Below are positions 22,881 to 34,992 of a stretch of DNA of 64,000 nucleotides, in pieces (position 1 is the stretch's first letter; every line of letters starts with the position of its first letter). The stretch is taken from assembly GCA_035048495.1 (NCBI GenBank), contig CM068540.1:10524829-10588828 (forward strand), written 5' to 3'. This DNA is from Euptelea pleiosperma (lineage: Eukaryota > Streptophyta > Magnoliopsida > Ranunculales > Eupteleaceae). A program made the position numbers and the translations under genes. The notes below the pieces were generated by a model. The model worked only from the letters and a program-made list of their open reading frames with translations, made no database searches and had not been told where the DNA came from.

Positions 22881-23811
22881 TAAAAACCTACTTTTCTATG
22901 GGGAATCTCCCCAATTAGTGGACCCCCCATTTAATTAAAATTATTTTGAAATTCGCGGGGTCCACTAACTGGTCGGATAGCGGGTCGATGAAGATGGGCC
23001 CGGCTATTGGCCCACATGGATTGATGATGTCCATCGTCTCACAAGATGATGTGATAGACAGTCTGATGGCGATCGGATGGATGGTGACTTGATTGGGACT
23101 CAGATTGGTAGATCGACGGATCTAGAGAGATCCAACGGTCCGATTGAAGATCCAACGGTCAGAAAGCTAAGGGAGATGAGATAGAGTCGATGGGCAGGAG
23201 TTCTGGGGTTAGGTCAGTAGATTCGAGGACCGAGAGATGAAGAGAGAGAGAGAATAAGGAGAGATGAGAGAGAAAGTATCAGAAAATAGAGAGAAAAGCA
23301 CTGGCGGAGGGTTTGGAACTCACTGTGACATCCTCACGCTTCTCCAGTAGAGTCGACCATCATTCTTTGCTGACTCATGTGGCTTTAAACGCTTTGGTCC
23401 GTCTCTTGGTCATTGGCTCTCCTACTCTCTTCGTTCTTTGGGCCGGCTTTTTGGTCCTCTTATTCAGCCCATATTTGGCCCATATCTTCTAGTCATAGCA
23501 TGTGGGCTTTTTAAGCTTTGATAATGGGCTTTCATGATCGATTTGGGCCCACAAGTCTTGAGAATCGTCCCATCGGGGTTTCCTGCGACAGAAGAAGCGC
23601 GTAATGAGACTTTATCAGAACGGCTTAATATCTAGACTTCCGAAAATGTGTTTAATGCATGCAAATATACCATTTCGTCCAGAAAAGTATGTTCTACGCA
23701 ACAGAAGAGACTCTTACGTAGAAAAGTAGGTAAATAGAGTATTTTACGTAGGAGAATGCAATAACGCTAAAAGGATAATTGCTTAAAATAAGCACTTTTG
23801 AGCGAATATCA
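21202..23811 (-). mobile_element. F1-c solo LTR nested in F1-b
   Basis: It runs from TGAAAGTAGGG to GCGAATATCA and is flanked by CCATC at 21197-21201 and 23812-23816. It carries the family hairpins (22422-22446 and 22597-22616), poly-T tracts near 22827-22877, and the repeated GATCCAACGGTC motif. No coding domain. Confidence 0.92.
22422..22616. repeat. Two CCGGAGTTGCAG hairpins (F1-c)
   Basis: 22422-22446 is a 25-bp dyad with a GGC centre. 22597-22616 is a shortened dyad (CCGGAGTTCTGCAACTCCGG). Confidence 0.85.
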
Positions 23812-24038
23812 CCATCCATTTGATTGTCATCAAATTGGCTGTCACATCATCTTGTGAGACGATGGACATCATCAATCCATGTGGGCCAATAGCAGGGCCC
23901 ATCATCATCGACCCGTGGCCTAGCCATTTAGTGGACCCCGAGATTTTAAAATGCTTTAAATCAATATTTATAAATAAAAAAGGGGGGTCCACTAAATGGG
24001 GAAATTCCCCAAAGAAAAAAAAGGTTTTCCTTAAAATA

Positions 24039-24069
<31 letters not shown>

Positions 24070-24274
24070 ATTTCAAAAATTCCCATTTTCCATTAAAGGA
24101 AAGTGGGAGCTTTTAAAAGGAGAAGAGAAGGGTTCGTTTGAATCCTAATTCCCCTCCCTTCTCTTCAAATCCTTCCCCCATTCTCCTCTCCTTCGCCCCC
24201 ACAACGTTTTCCCCTTCTTCTTCTCTTTCTTTCACCTCCTTCCTCTTCATCTTCTTCATCTTCTTCAATCAATA

Positions 24275-24299
24275 CCGGAGTTGCAGGCAGCAACTCCGG
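24275..24299. repeat. CCGGAGTTGCAG hairpin (F1-b)
   Basis: This 25-bp dyad has one mismatch at the centre and lies in the middle piece of F1-b. Confidence 0.85.
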
Positions 24300-24891
24300 C
24301 TGCCTGAACCTGCAACATCTCCCCCTGCCACTCCCCTCGCTGCTATACCTCACACCGGTCACACCTGCAACTCCCATAGTTTCGCCCTCCTTCTCCCCTT
24401 TAACATAGCCAACTGCGTCTGCAACTCTCTTTGACGCAGCCAGCAACCACCTACAAATGCTTGCCGTGCTCTTCCACGGCTCTACCTGCTGTTCCTCTGC
24501 CCCCTGCGACTATTACCGGAGATCCACCATCACTCCTTCCCTTCTCCAACGCCGACCACTTGCTGATGTTTTCCACAGAAACCACTCTCCATCTCTCACC
24601 ATTTTGCATCACCTGCAACACCAGTGACCGCCGACATTAAAGCAGCAAGGGTTGCAGGAGCACTAGTGACCATCACTCACTCCATCATCTTGACGGACAA
24701 CTCCACCCCCAATGAACATGCAAGTCTGCAACAAACCACCTGTCCTTCACTCTCCGGCCAGCAGGCCTGACCATTAAAACAGGCCGTAGATCTCTCATTT
24801 GGTCCATGACTTGCAAGCCCACCAGGCTGGACAGTAAACCATAGCCTCCTTCCATTCATCGAGCTTCTCACAAGCTTCGACCGGTGGTTGT

Positions 24892-25830
24892 TGATATTCG
24901 CTCAAAAGTGCTTATTTTAAGCAATTATCCTTTTAGCGTTATCGCACTCTCCTACGTAAAATGCTCTATTTATTTACTTTTCAATGTAAGAGTCTCTTCT
25001 GTTTCATAGAACATACTTTTCTGGACGAAATGGTATATTTGCATGCATTAAACACATTTTCGGAAGTCTAGGTAGGAAGACGTTATGATCAAGTCTCATT
25101 ACGTGCTCTTCTCGAAACTTGCAGGCCAAAATCGATCATGAAAGCCCATTATCAAAGCTTAAAGAGCCCACAGGCTATGACTAGAAGATATGGGCCAAAT
25201 ATGGGCCAAATAAGAGGACCAAAAAGTCGGCCCAATTAACGAAGAGAGTAGGAGAACCAATGACCAAGAGACGGACCAAAGCGTTTAAAGCCACCTGAGT
25301 CAGCAAGGAATGATGGTCTACTCTACTGGAGAAGTAGTCACAGTGAAGACCAGGGTTCCAGACCCTCTGCCAATACTTTTATCTCCATTTTCTGATATTT
25401 TCTCTCTCCTCCCCCTAATTTTCTATCTCATCTCTCCTTATTCTCTTTCTCTTCATCTCTCAGTCCTCGGATCTACTGACCTAACTCCAGAACTCCTGCC
25501 CATTGGCTCTATCTCATCTCCCTTAGCTTTCTGACCGTTGGATCTTCAATCAGACCGTTGGATCTCTCTAGATCCGTCAATCTACCAATCTGGGTCCCAA
25601 TCAAGTCACCATCCATCCGATCGTCATCAAATTGTCTGTCACATCATCTTGTGAGACGATGGACATCATCAATCTATGTGGACCACTAGCCGGGCCCATC
25701 ATCATCGACCTGTGGCCCAACCATTTAGTGGACCTCGCGATTTTCAAATGCTTTAAATTAATTGTTTTTAAATAAAAAATGGGGGTCCACTAAATGTGGA
25801 AATTCCCCAAAGAAAAGTAAGATTTTACTT

Positions 25831-25870
<40 letters not shown>

Positions 25871-27613
25871 TTATTTTTATAAAACCCCATATTCCATTAA
25901 AGGAAAGTGGGAGGTTTAAAGGGGAAGGAGAAGGGTTCGTTTGAACCCTAATCCCTCTCCTTTCCTCTCCGTTCTCTCCCCGAAACCTCTCTCCCATGTT
26001 CTTGAGTTTCAAAACCCTAGCCGTCCACCTCTTCACCTATCCTTCTCCACGTTTTTGGCATCTCTTGACCGCCCCTGTCCATTGAAGAAACCCAGCAAAC
26101 CACAGCCCTCCAATGGACGTTCCCCCTCCTCTTGACGTTTGAGCTCTGCCACTCCCACCTTCTTCACGGCCTGCAAGGAGTTGCAAGCTGTGATCTTCTT
26201 GCCGTGCCACAATCCTAGCACCTTCTTCCATGCTCCTAGCCGCTCCACACCAAAAAAAAAAAAAAAAAACTCACCACGTTTCTGCCATTAAAGGGAGATC
26301 ACTGCACCTCACTCCAGGCCCCTCTCCATCAACCAGCAGGCGATCTCCTTGCTAGTGTCCTCCTTCCCCAACACCAGCAGCAGCCCCTTCTCCAATCTAA
26401 AGAAAAAGAAAAAAAAAAAAAAAAAACCCAGAAAAATCCATACGTTTTCTCCAAAAACCGTCCTCACTCAAACAGCAAAGGAGAACGCCTCCTCTTTTTC
26501 TCTCTAGCTGTCTTCTCCTTGGCCTCCTCACTAAGACGTTCTGAGCTTGTCTTCATCTCCCAGCCGATCTCTAATCGGGAAGAAACTTAGCCACTCTCTT
26601 CTTTTTCTTCGCTCACAAAGAAAAAAAAAAGGAAAAAAAAGAAGAAAGGGAAGAAAAGGAGAGAAGAAAAGGGAAGAGGGGAGGTGCGATCTGCAACTCA
26701 CCTATTAATTCCTCCATTCACGGCTTCTTGTGTGGTAGCTGCTCAAGTGCACTTGCTTCATGCCTCTCTCCAACATCAACATCTCCACCACCGCCTTCTC
26801 CATCGTGGTTGAACCAGCGTCAACCTTGCTACACCACGTACTAGCTGCTTCACCTGCTGCCCCTCCATCGCCTCTCACCAGCCAGCGCCTCCAACCACCA
26901 CCAAGTGCTGCACCTTCCATTCCGATCGATGGATCTCTTCCATTGCTAGTCGGGTTGCTAATCTGTCCACTTTTGCACCACAACAAGAAGATCGCTTCAC
27001 TCTTCAACCCATCCAAGCTTCAACATCGATTCCACCCATTAGTGCCAACATCTTCGGCGATCTCTCCTCATGGCCAGCAAGTATGGTGTAATCGGGCTCA
27101 CAATCACGAGCTACTTCTTGGCTACTCATCTTCTCCCATTGGTAAGTTAACAAGATTCTCTCTCTCCCTTAGACTTTCTCTCTCTATCTCTAGTTATTCA
27201 TCATTTCCCTCTCTTGTTTCTCTCTCTATCACTTCATTTATCAGCTTTCTAGGGTAATTTTCTTTGTTACTTATTTTGAGTCAAATATTGTAAGAACTTT
27301 CGGATGAATGACTCAATGGAAATTGTCTTTATTCTCATGATCTTATTGTTAGTATTAAAGTCTTCATCTAAAAATAAAATAATGTTTTAAAATCGCTTTT
27401 AACCACCACTCTCACCCCTTCATTTTGCTCACAAAAATCTGTCATTTCATGTTCTAAATTGGCACAAACTAACCCCGAGTGCGGATCGACATCCGACACG
27501 AATCCCTATACAATATCTCCATATTTTGCAGGATTAAAAATCTCAGATCAAAATTACAAATGCGTTGGAATTAGGGTTTCCATAACCAACGACGCGGAAA
27601 AACCCTATTTTCA
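24892..27613 (+). mobile_element. F1-d solo LTR nested in F1-b
   Basis: It runs from TGATATTCGC to ...CCCTATTTTCA, with the GTTGT duplication at 24887-24891 and 27614-27618. It has an (AT)n run near 25833-25866. It is the only F1 copy here in which I do not find the CCGGAGTTGCAG dyad. Its hairpin region is replaced by poly-A-rich and CT-rich DNA. Confidence 0.9.
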
Positions 27614-28135
27614 GTTGTGCACTCACTTGGCCGATCGTGGACCATTCAATGGAGCACTCGGATCCGCATCTTCGCTCTTCTCTCTCTAACCTTTCTCACT
27701 TTCTCTCTCTAAAGCATGGTACTTTCTTTCTCCATTTTTTATGTTTTCTAGCTAGTTTTATTACATGTTAGCATTAAACAAATGTAGCACATTCAATTTA
27801 ATAAAGTTCAATTTGATTCACGTTATTGCATTTTGTATTTAGTTTATTTTTATTTTAATGCTTTTTGTGTTAATTTCTCTCTCTAAAAAAATCAATCAAA
27901 CATGTTTTAACCCACCACCATTCTCATCTCTCCATATTTTCTACAATCTCCAACAAAAATCCATCATTTCATGTTCGTTATTGCACGAACCCGACTAATC
28001 CCGAGTGCGGATCGACATGCGACATGAATCCCTATACAAATCTCCCATGTTTTGCAAGATTAAAATCTCGGATAATTACAAATGTGTTGATTCTAGGGTT
28101 TCCGTAACCAACGACGCGGAAAAACCCTAGTTTCA

Positions 28136-28377
28136 ACGACTAAAGCAAAATTGCAAAATAATCTAAGATTTTGACCCACTATCCTTGTCCGCATGTGTTA
28201 GACACATACACATAACAATGTTTCAAAATGGGCATCTTTAGGCCAAAAAGATTTGTTTCTTGCTTTTCATTTTCTTTTTTATAAAATATGGAATAAATGT
28301 TCATAGATTCAAGCATTTGGATGCACATTAATTACTACATAATAGAAATTTTTCATAGTGGAAAACAATAAGCATGC
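28136..28377. other. Unassigned flank of the gene fragment
   Basis: This AT-rich sequence lies downstream (minus strand) of the GH51 exons. The next GH51 exon is not present here. Confidence 0.4.
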
Positions 28378-28860
28378 CTGTTCTTTTCTAGACCAATAAG
28401 GAACCCAGCTTCTGCCAAAGCTACTAAAATACTTATGGAACCTGCATCTTTTCCAGTTACATCATACTCACTCACAAAAACCTGTAATATATTAAGTGGA
28501 AGGATTATTCACAAGAGCCAAAGTTACAAGTCATTGAAGGGCAACAGAAGCACACCTTTCGGCCAGTACGCGATGTTTGATCAAATTTATGGGCCATAGA
28601 AAACATGTTAGCAGATGTGTAAACCTATACAAGGAATGAAGAGTTAGACAATGTTAGGGCCTGGTGGCCCAGATGCATGTAATCCTAACATTACCACACT
28701 ACTAGACAAAGAAAAGGTAGATGAATCACCATTTACAACTATAATAGATATGCTGATGTTAATATTCTTGTTTCTTACCTGAAAATCATGCATATCAACT
28801 GGATGATCCAACTAGTAAGAAGACCCGTCACAGTTTGAGATTCTTTTGATGTCTATTCAT
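28378..28860 (-). pseudogene. Alpha-L-arabinofuranosidase (GH51) gene fragment
   Basis: Three consecutive exons with GT/AG introns can be read on the minus strand. The first is 28860(approx.)-28779, with ISNCDGSS, a stop, then LDHPVDMHDFQ. The second is 28624-28556, with VYTSANMFSMAHKFD. The third is 28481-28378, with VSEYDVTGKDAGS and LVALAEAGFLIGLEKN. These match the C-terminal half of the GH51 catalytic domain of plant arabinofuranosidases, where the E of VSEY is the likely nucleophile. The enzyme releases arabinose from cell-wall arabinan and xylan. An in-frame TAG (28812-28814) sits where relatives have Gln or Pro, and the last exon has a GC instead of GT donor. Exons before and after are missing, so it is a dead fragment. 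Confidence 0.88.
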
Positions 28861-30134
28861 CTTAGAGAATAACAGAGATGCATAAGACATTATCAATATA
28901 TCCAGCCTTTTCCATAACTGTGTAGAAATCATGAAAGAAAATCAATGACTAACTATTTCTTGTAAAACTATGTATAAATTAGGCATTACAGCCAATTCAA
29001 CTATAGCTTATGGATCAAACTTACTATCTTTTAGGTAATGTCAGAGAAGAAAGATCAATTGTGCAATCAACGAATTATTTTCATTGTTTCTCGTACACTG
29101 GTAATGTTGGTGTGAAAGATGTAAGTAAAAATAGTAATCACAATAGAACTATAAAGAAAACCAACATGAAAGGAGGAGAAATGTCCACTACAGAAACATT
29201 AACTTTAATGAACTAGCCCACATAGAAAAATCTTATACCTACTGCCACAACAAAAGCTAAGTCATTGAGAAACATTTCGTATTAGTTATAGAATAACAAA
29301 AGTTTTCCCTTGAAAACTATCCATTTGGATGTTTGGATCAATGTTCTGCTTTTCTATCTCAGCTGATACCCCCAATCACATTTATTTTGTGGATAGTTAG
29401 TCAATTGGATTTCCTTAGAATATTCTAAAAGACACTAAATGATGAAAACAATTCCTATCTTATGGGAAAGGGAGGGAAAACATAAATGTGCTTCTGGTTT
29501 TGCCTACTTCTTCCATGAAGGTCTTCCAAGAACTAATGCAAATATAGAAAGAAAAGAAACATGTATATTCTAGTGGTGGTGTCTTTAGAAAACTCGTTCT
29601 ATATAAAAATGTAATAATCAGAGCAATAAGTAGATAAATTTTCACCTTACAAAATTCAAAACGATGAATCACGAGCTTTAGCAACCAACCAAGCTTTACC
29701 ACACAAAAATTTCTCCATTGACTTGGCATTTTATTCCAACTGTTAAAAGTGAACATAGTAAATATATACATTACTTACAAGATATAGTTTCAGTTTTTGA
29801 GAATCTATTCGCATAATCAATATTTTGCCGTACATCCTATGGATATTTTTTTGGTCATGAACATCAAGTGTTTACACTCATTTTGTTTGATAAAGAAAAA
29901 TAAGTTAGCACCCATTAATGCTACCCTATCACTAAATGCTAGAATCTGATCAGCTATGGTTTTCTACCTTATATAAATTGCTTAAAGAACAAAGAATCAA
30001 AATTCTAAAATATCGTCCAAGCAACTGAAACAATAATCAAAACAAATAAATAATCTATACCTCTATACAATTTCAGAATTCAAATAGATTCAATGCCACC
30101 AAACAAGCAAAAACTATAAAAGAGTTGAATTTAC
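28861..30134. other. Unassigned stretch between two gene fragments
   Basis: This AT-rich, non-coding-looking sequence lies between the GH51 exons and the Stm1-like exon. A 103-codon minus-strand frame (29771-29460) has no recognisable domain and is probably chance. The region may hold introns of either fragment. Confidence 0.4.
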
Positions 30135-30300
30135 CATCTTGTGACGAAGGAATTGGCTTCGACGGCAACTTCGCAGGTGTTGGAGCAGAGCAATTGCAAC
30201 CCTTCTTGCTGGCGATCTTGTGCTGCTGCAAGGCTATCAGCAATGAAGGATCGTCGTAGTCGTCGTCTCCAAGGAGATCGAAAGAGTTTGCAATCGCCAT
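30135..30300 (-). pseudogene. First exon of an RGG/Stm1-like mRNA-binding protein gene
   Basis: The exon encodes MAIANSFDLLGDDDYDDPSL... and AKLPSKPIPSSQ, closely matching the N-terminus of plant 'hyaluronan/mRNA-binding family' (RGGA, Stm1_N) proteins, which typically start M-A-x-x-N-P-F-D-L-L with an acidic DDDxDDPS segment and KLPSKPLPPAQ. Those proteins bind RNA and ribosomes in the cytoplasm and nucleus. A donor (GATG|GTAAATTC) ends the exon in phase 1, where Val (of PPAQAV) is expected. No later exon with the RGG repeats is found, so it is a 5' fragment. A Cys-x-Cys insertion (GCNC) in the middle is not typical. Confidence 0.75.
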
Positions 30301-30803
30301 TGCTATGAAACTTACAAGCTCTTAGAGAAACCTCTATCTCTACGAAAGATACCGGCAGCTTTGCTGGGTCGAGAGCACGTAGAGACTAGCGAGAGAGAAG
30401 AGGAAGAGGGAATGGGAAATTTTTAGAAACCATAAGTAAGATGAAAAGGAAATTTCAGAAGAAGAAATAACAAAAACAACAAATAAGATGCAACTCGGGA
30501 AACCAAAAGATGTAAGAAAAAACCCCAAATACCCTAAAGATGTAACCCATGAACCCAAATGGTTGCAACCCAAGAAACCCCATAGTTGCAACCCATGAAA
30601 CCTTTGAATGATGAAGCAACACAAATGCAACACAAACCCATGACCCCCCCCCCCCCTAAAAAAAATGCTTGAAGAGAACACAAGGAGAGAGAGTTGAGTA
30701 GGTCGAAACCTCCATACCAAACAAATCCACCATTATTAACCCTAACCCATGAAACCCCAAAAAGCTTGGTGAGAACACAGGGAGAGGGAGAGAGAGAGTT
30801 GTG
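30301..30803 (-). other. 5' leader and upstream DNA of the Stm1-like fragment
   Basis: It contains a purine-rich leader, a C14 run (30645-30658) and several imperfect copies of ATGGTTGCAACCCA-type sequence. I see no firm promoter. The Copia element begins immediately to the right. Confidence 0.4.
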
Positions 30804-31139
30804 TGTAAGGAATATTTTCATATTAAATTTGGCAAAGATTCTGTTTGACATAAAAATATTTTTGTAATCATTCCTACGAGCACTAGTGTAGTGTGAAGAT
30901 GTCGTGGTACGCATACTTCACCGACTAAGTGAAGACTAGAAGACAGAGGCATCAAGAATCAGATGGTTGATGATAGGAGTCATCTAAGTAATTGCCCATT
31001 TGTCAGTTATAAATCGTGTACACTCGCTTAGGAAGGTAAGTAACTTAGTGGCCATAGGAATATGTTTAACATGAATAAAATATAATAGTCAAAACTATTT
31101 ATTGGACGAACCCGAATCTTAGTCAAAGATATTGACTTT

Positions 31140-31490
31140 TAGGAGAGTCCGATCGATTGAAACTTGTCCAATCGATTGGACATAGCCCAAGTGATTGGAG
31201 GACTCTGTAAAATCGATTGGAAGCTATGAGGCAGAACATGACATAGCCCAATCGATTGAAGGTCTTTGTAAAATTGATTGGAAGCTATGAGGTAGAACAT
31301 GATCAAAGCCCATTCGATTGGACACATCTGTAAAATCAATTGGAGTCTACAAGATAGAACATGATTAGAACCCAATCGATTGGAGACCTTTGTAAAATCG
31401 ATTGGAGACCTTTGTAAAATCGATTGGAGCCTTCGAGATAGAAACTTAATTGAGGCCAATCGATTGGACCCAGAGTACAATCGATTGGAC
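31140..31490. repeat. About 61-bp tandem units with CCAATCGATTGG palindromes
   Basis: Each unit holds CCCAATCGATTGGA, then TGTAAAATCGATTGGA and TAGAACATGA. About five units lie upstream of the TATA box, and the 3' LTR (38160-38480) has its own set with different point changes. The position suggests U3 promoter repeats. Confidence 0.8.
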
Positions 31491-31571
31491 TTAGCACGAT
31501 TTGAGTCTTTCTCAGATCTAAAATTCTAAGTTCAATCTCCCACGTTCTACTAGACTAAGGGTCATGAATTC

Positions 31572-31579
31572 TATAAATA
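31572..31579 (+). promoter_or_regulatory. TATA box of the Copia 5' LTR
   Basis: TATAAATA is conserved at 38562-38569 in the 3' LTR. Confidence 0.6.
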
Positions 31580-32415
31580 CAACCCTTCTATACCTTCTCT
31601 AAATACACACTGAGTGACACAATACTTCAAGAGAGAGAAGAAAATATTTATTATTAGTGTGTCCAATCGAAGAGCAAGAAGCTTGTTTCTCATTCACATC
31701 TTATGAGCTTGTTCCTCTTCTTGATCAAAGCCAAGTGCTTGATCCTTTACTCAGCTTAGGTCTCCGACATAGACATTCGACCTAGTAGCCTGAGTGTACT
31801 AGTGTGACTCAACACTTTTGAGCAACCTAGGGTTCAGGGTGTACTGAATCATTTACCTTTGGCAAAGGCGGGAGTGTTGAGAATTAAGATCGGAGCAACC
31901 GATCGATGGTAGGTTTGGGGTGTATCAAACTGAACAAGCGGACAAGGCTTCTTGGCTGGAAAGGCGCACGTGGATTAGTAGTGTTGATTCAAAGGACGTA
32001 GATGCATCAGTAGTAGGCCTTGGCTAAGGTTGGAAGCTATATTTGCAATGGTGCTGCATAGATAACCTTTGTTTCGTTTAACTTTTCGGTTAGTGATACT
32101 TTTCGTCTAGACGCGGTCTCGTGGTTTTTCATTGGCTAAGTTTTCCAAGTAAAAATCTCTTGCCTTGTGTGATTGTTTGTTTATTTTTCGCTATCTATCT
32201 TGATTAGACCAAACGACAAAAAGAAAATATACCACGGAGGTATATTCGATTTAAGTCGGTTGTGATAATCTTTTATCAAACAACTAAGGCATGCGATTTT
32301 GTTCCCTTACTATAGACCAGTAAAACTATGTAGGTATAATTGATTTTAAATACCTAATCAACCCCCCCTTCTAGGTATATTGGATTAAAGAGAATGGACT
32401 AGTTGTTATTTCAAT

Positions 32416-32427
32416 TGGTATCAGAGC
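32416..32427 (+). promoter_or_regulatory. Primer binding site (initiator Met-tRNA)
   Basis: TGGTATCAGAGC lies two bases after the 5' LTR end and is complementary to the 3' end of plant initiator Met-tRNA, the usual Copia primer. Confidence 0.92.
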
Positions 32428-32502
32428 GGGTTATTCTATAAAAGGTTTAATCATCTGAATTTAGATTCCTACAAAACAAGTTCATTCTTTTTATTTATAA
32501 AG

Positions 32503-33544
32503 ATGTCGAAAGAAGGGTTCATTGTGAATAGTCATAGTGACTCAGACAGTGAAGATCAATGTGATCTTTATACTGCTTATCAAGAGCTATATAAAGAAAG
32601 CTTTAGACTGACCAAAGCAAATAAGAAATTGACTAATAGAGTTAAACTTCTTGACTCTGAAAATTCTATCTGTAAACTAGACAATAATGAATTATCTATG
32701 CCAGTTGGTCAAATTAGGGAAGAAAAAATGTCTTCAAGAGAGAAACAAGTTCTTGTAATGCGAGTTCCAAACTTGTACGGATGCTAAAATGTCTTTTGAA
32801 AGTAAGCATGAAAAATATGAAACTATTTTTAGACAGCATGAAGAAGAGAAAACTAGCCTCTAAGATAAAATTAAATTTCTTGAAACTGATTATTAGAAAT
32901 GTCTGGAGAAGAAGAAGTCACTTGAACTTGATCTAGTTCAACTGAAAAATGACTTGCCGTATATTTCTCAAAGCATTGAGAAATTAAATGAGATTCTAAG
33001 TGTGGGACAAAGATATGGAGACAAACGAAAAATTGGATATGTTGATAATGTTAATACCTCATCGTCTTTAGGAACTAAATTTGTAAAAGCCAAAGTTCCT
33101 TCCACACCACAGGTTGAACAATCTAGACCCAGACCAGTTATACATGTGCATGCTTGTAATTACTTAAGGGGTAAGGGTCACTTGAATAAGAATTGCTTTC
33201 AAAAGAGAAAAGATACCATGGTTTCTCCCAAGAGAAAATCATATGGGAACCAAGGAGATCTACTCTATAAAATGATAACCTTACATCAAAGGTCGGATGC
33301 CTTGAGAATAGAGATTGCAAACCTTATGAAACTCGAGGGCACCCAAACTCAAAGGGCTCAGAAGAAGATGACAAATAAAAAGAGAAATGTCAATCCTCCA
33401 TCACAGCCTAAACAAATGGCGAAGAAAAAAAAATCACCTACAAGGTATAAGACTATATTGGTGAGAAAGGAAGGACCGATAAATCTAGATTCTATTTGGA
33501 GTAAATTCCTTATGAAGTCTAGTGGCACTTGTCCCATTGATTGA
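32503..33544 (+). pseudogene. Copia gag-like remnant with damaged zinc knuckle
   Basis: The first frame (32503-32787) starts MSKEGFIVNSHSDSDSEDQ and is coiled-coil-like, as in the C-terminal part of plant Copia gag. After frame breaks and stops, the second (32954-33544) continues with a basic region and CNYLRGKGHLNKNC. This is a CX2CX4HX4C zinc knuckle in which the second Cys is Leu, so metal binding is doubtful. A lysine-rich stretch follows, then a stop. The usual protease and integrase never appear. Confidence 0.65.
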
Positions 33545-33979
33545 ATAAATGTGGTTCTTTACACTCTTATCTATTTTATGATCACAAATCTTTTGTGAGT
33601 TGGGGGTATAGTTTTATTTTCTTAATAATTTTCTATTTGTTTTATACCTTTGCTTATTTGCATTGTTTTGAGTTCATGTATTCAAAAACAAAATAGAAAA
33701 TTTGAAAATAAAAATTATTTTGTGTCTTGTTAGGAGTTTATTGAGAGTTGTGCATTGCATAATTGATTTTAATATGATGGGCATTGACTCTAGAAAATTC
33801 TAGAACCAGGACTTGACACAAGGTAAATTGAGACTCGATCATTGCAGAAAATTTTAGAAAATTTAGAAGATTAGTCTATTTTACTAATTCTCAGTTAGTG
33901 GATGTTCACAAGTTTTAACTTGCTATTCACATGCACACTAACTGACACTGGCTAGGTACTGGGGTTGTTATTGATCTCC

Positions 33980-34580
33980 CTCGATTCATGTTTAGGGCCA
34001 TGGTTAGAGCGGGTAGCAAGTTGGCTAATCATCCTTGTCTTCTATTTTCTCTACTTGTGAGCTCTATCATTCTTCACTTGGATGTACCGATTTTATCTTC
34101 AAAGGAGGTATACTCTCCCATGGGGCCTTGGACCATCCACTATCAGGAAAAGTATGTCTTAGGTTCGGAGGGTGACAAAGGTTCCTCTGAATTTCAAGGA
34201 TTTTTTTGATGATGACTTGGGAGATGATTCTGAGCAGGGCGCTCAACAGACAGATACTGAGATGTATCCTCCGGAGCCTTATCCATCTTTTGTCCAGCCC
34301 CCTGAGATGCTTGCACCATACACTCTAGAGTCTCTCCACCATCAGATGACTGGTTTTGATCAGCGACTTACATCTCATGAGGAGTGGACGACTTAGAGCT
34401 TTCATTGCCTGGAGGAGCGTCAGGATGTTGGTTTCGACCGGATGACTGGCACTCTTACGGATATGTAGTGCTATATGGAGTACTAGTTCACCATGATGGG
34501 TTTTGGACAGCATCCACCATTTCATGGTCTGAATCAGATGACAGTACTGGCCCATCGGCTTAGTCTCCTCGAGAGAGACT
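33980..34580 (+). pseudogene. Remnant of a plant transposon-associated ORF
   Basis: Two overlapping broken frames (33988-34209 and 34172-34580 with two stops) encode LPRFMFRAMVRAGSKLANHP and later HHQMTGFDQRLTSHEEW and QDVGFDRMTG. The pattern of repeated 'FDRL/FDRM' heptads after an acidic Pro-rich stretch resembles the C-terminus of the 'putative plant transposon protein' family. This is a weak, pattern-based call. Confidence 0.35.
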
Positions 34581-34992
34581 AGTTGAGAGTTATCTGTTGT
34601 TTTTTTAATTTTTAGATATTATTATACATAAATCAACTCATTTTCTTTATGATTATACTTTATTGATTTGTTATTTGATTATCTGTTACCGAGTATATAC
34701 CAGTTTGTATTTTGGTTTGATATATATCTATACACTTATTTTTCATGATGATATCCATTAATGCATGCTTATTATCTGCTTATATTTCTGTACCTTTGTC
34801 ATTCTGTGACAAAAAGTGGGAGAGAAAATCATAGAGATAAAAATAAGTTGATGCATGAGATAAGGGGAGAGAAATTAAGGGAGAGAAAAATTATTTACAT
34901 TATTTTTCCAATTTCTCTACTTGTGATGTGCATAATCAACTCACTGCATTTTAATGATTTTTTTTTATTGCCAATGATATTACATGGTATGT

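Larger units (their letters stand above)
20427..28135 (+). mobile_element. F1-b solo LTR, split by two further F1 solo LTRs
   Basis: The start is a mutated TAATATTCGC and the end is ...CCCTAGTTTCA, with a perfect ACGAC duplication at 20422-20426 and 28136-28140. Removing the nested F1-c (21202-23811) and F1-d (24892-27613) with their TSDs leaves about 2.37 kb. The three surviving pieces, 20427-21201, 23817-24891 and 27619-28135, line up in order with other F1 copies. The changed first dinucleotide and the nesting make it one of the older copies. Confidence 0.9.
30804..32413 (+). repeat. 5' LTR of the Copia-type element
   Basis: It begins TGTAAGGAATATTTTC and ends TTATTTCA. It carries a CCAATCGATTGG-rich tandem region (31140-31490) and TATAAATA at 31572-31579. 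The last 200 bases match the older fragment at 4570-19070. Confidence 0.88.

Noticed and set aside
26760..27257. 165-codon frame with a Pro/Ser-rich sequence
   Set aside because: It lies inside the F1-d LTR, is not conserved in other F1 copies and has no recognisable domain.
29460..29771. 103-codon minus-strand frame between the two gene fragments
   Set aside because: It has no similarity I recognise to GH51, RGG/Stm1 or any other family, and its composition is that of AT-rich non-coding DNA.
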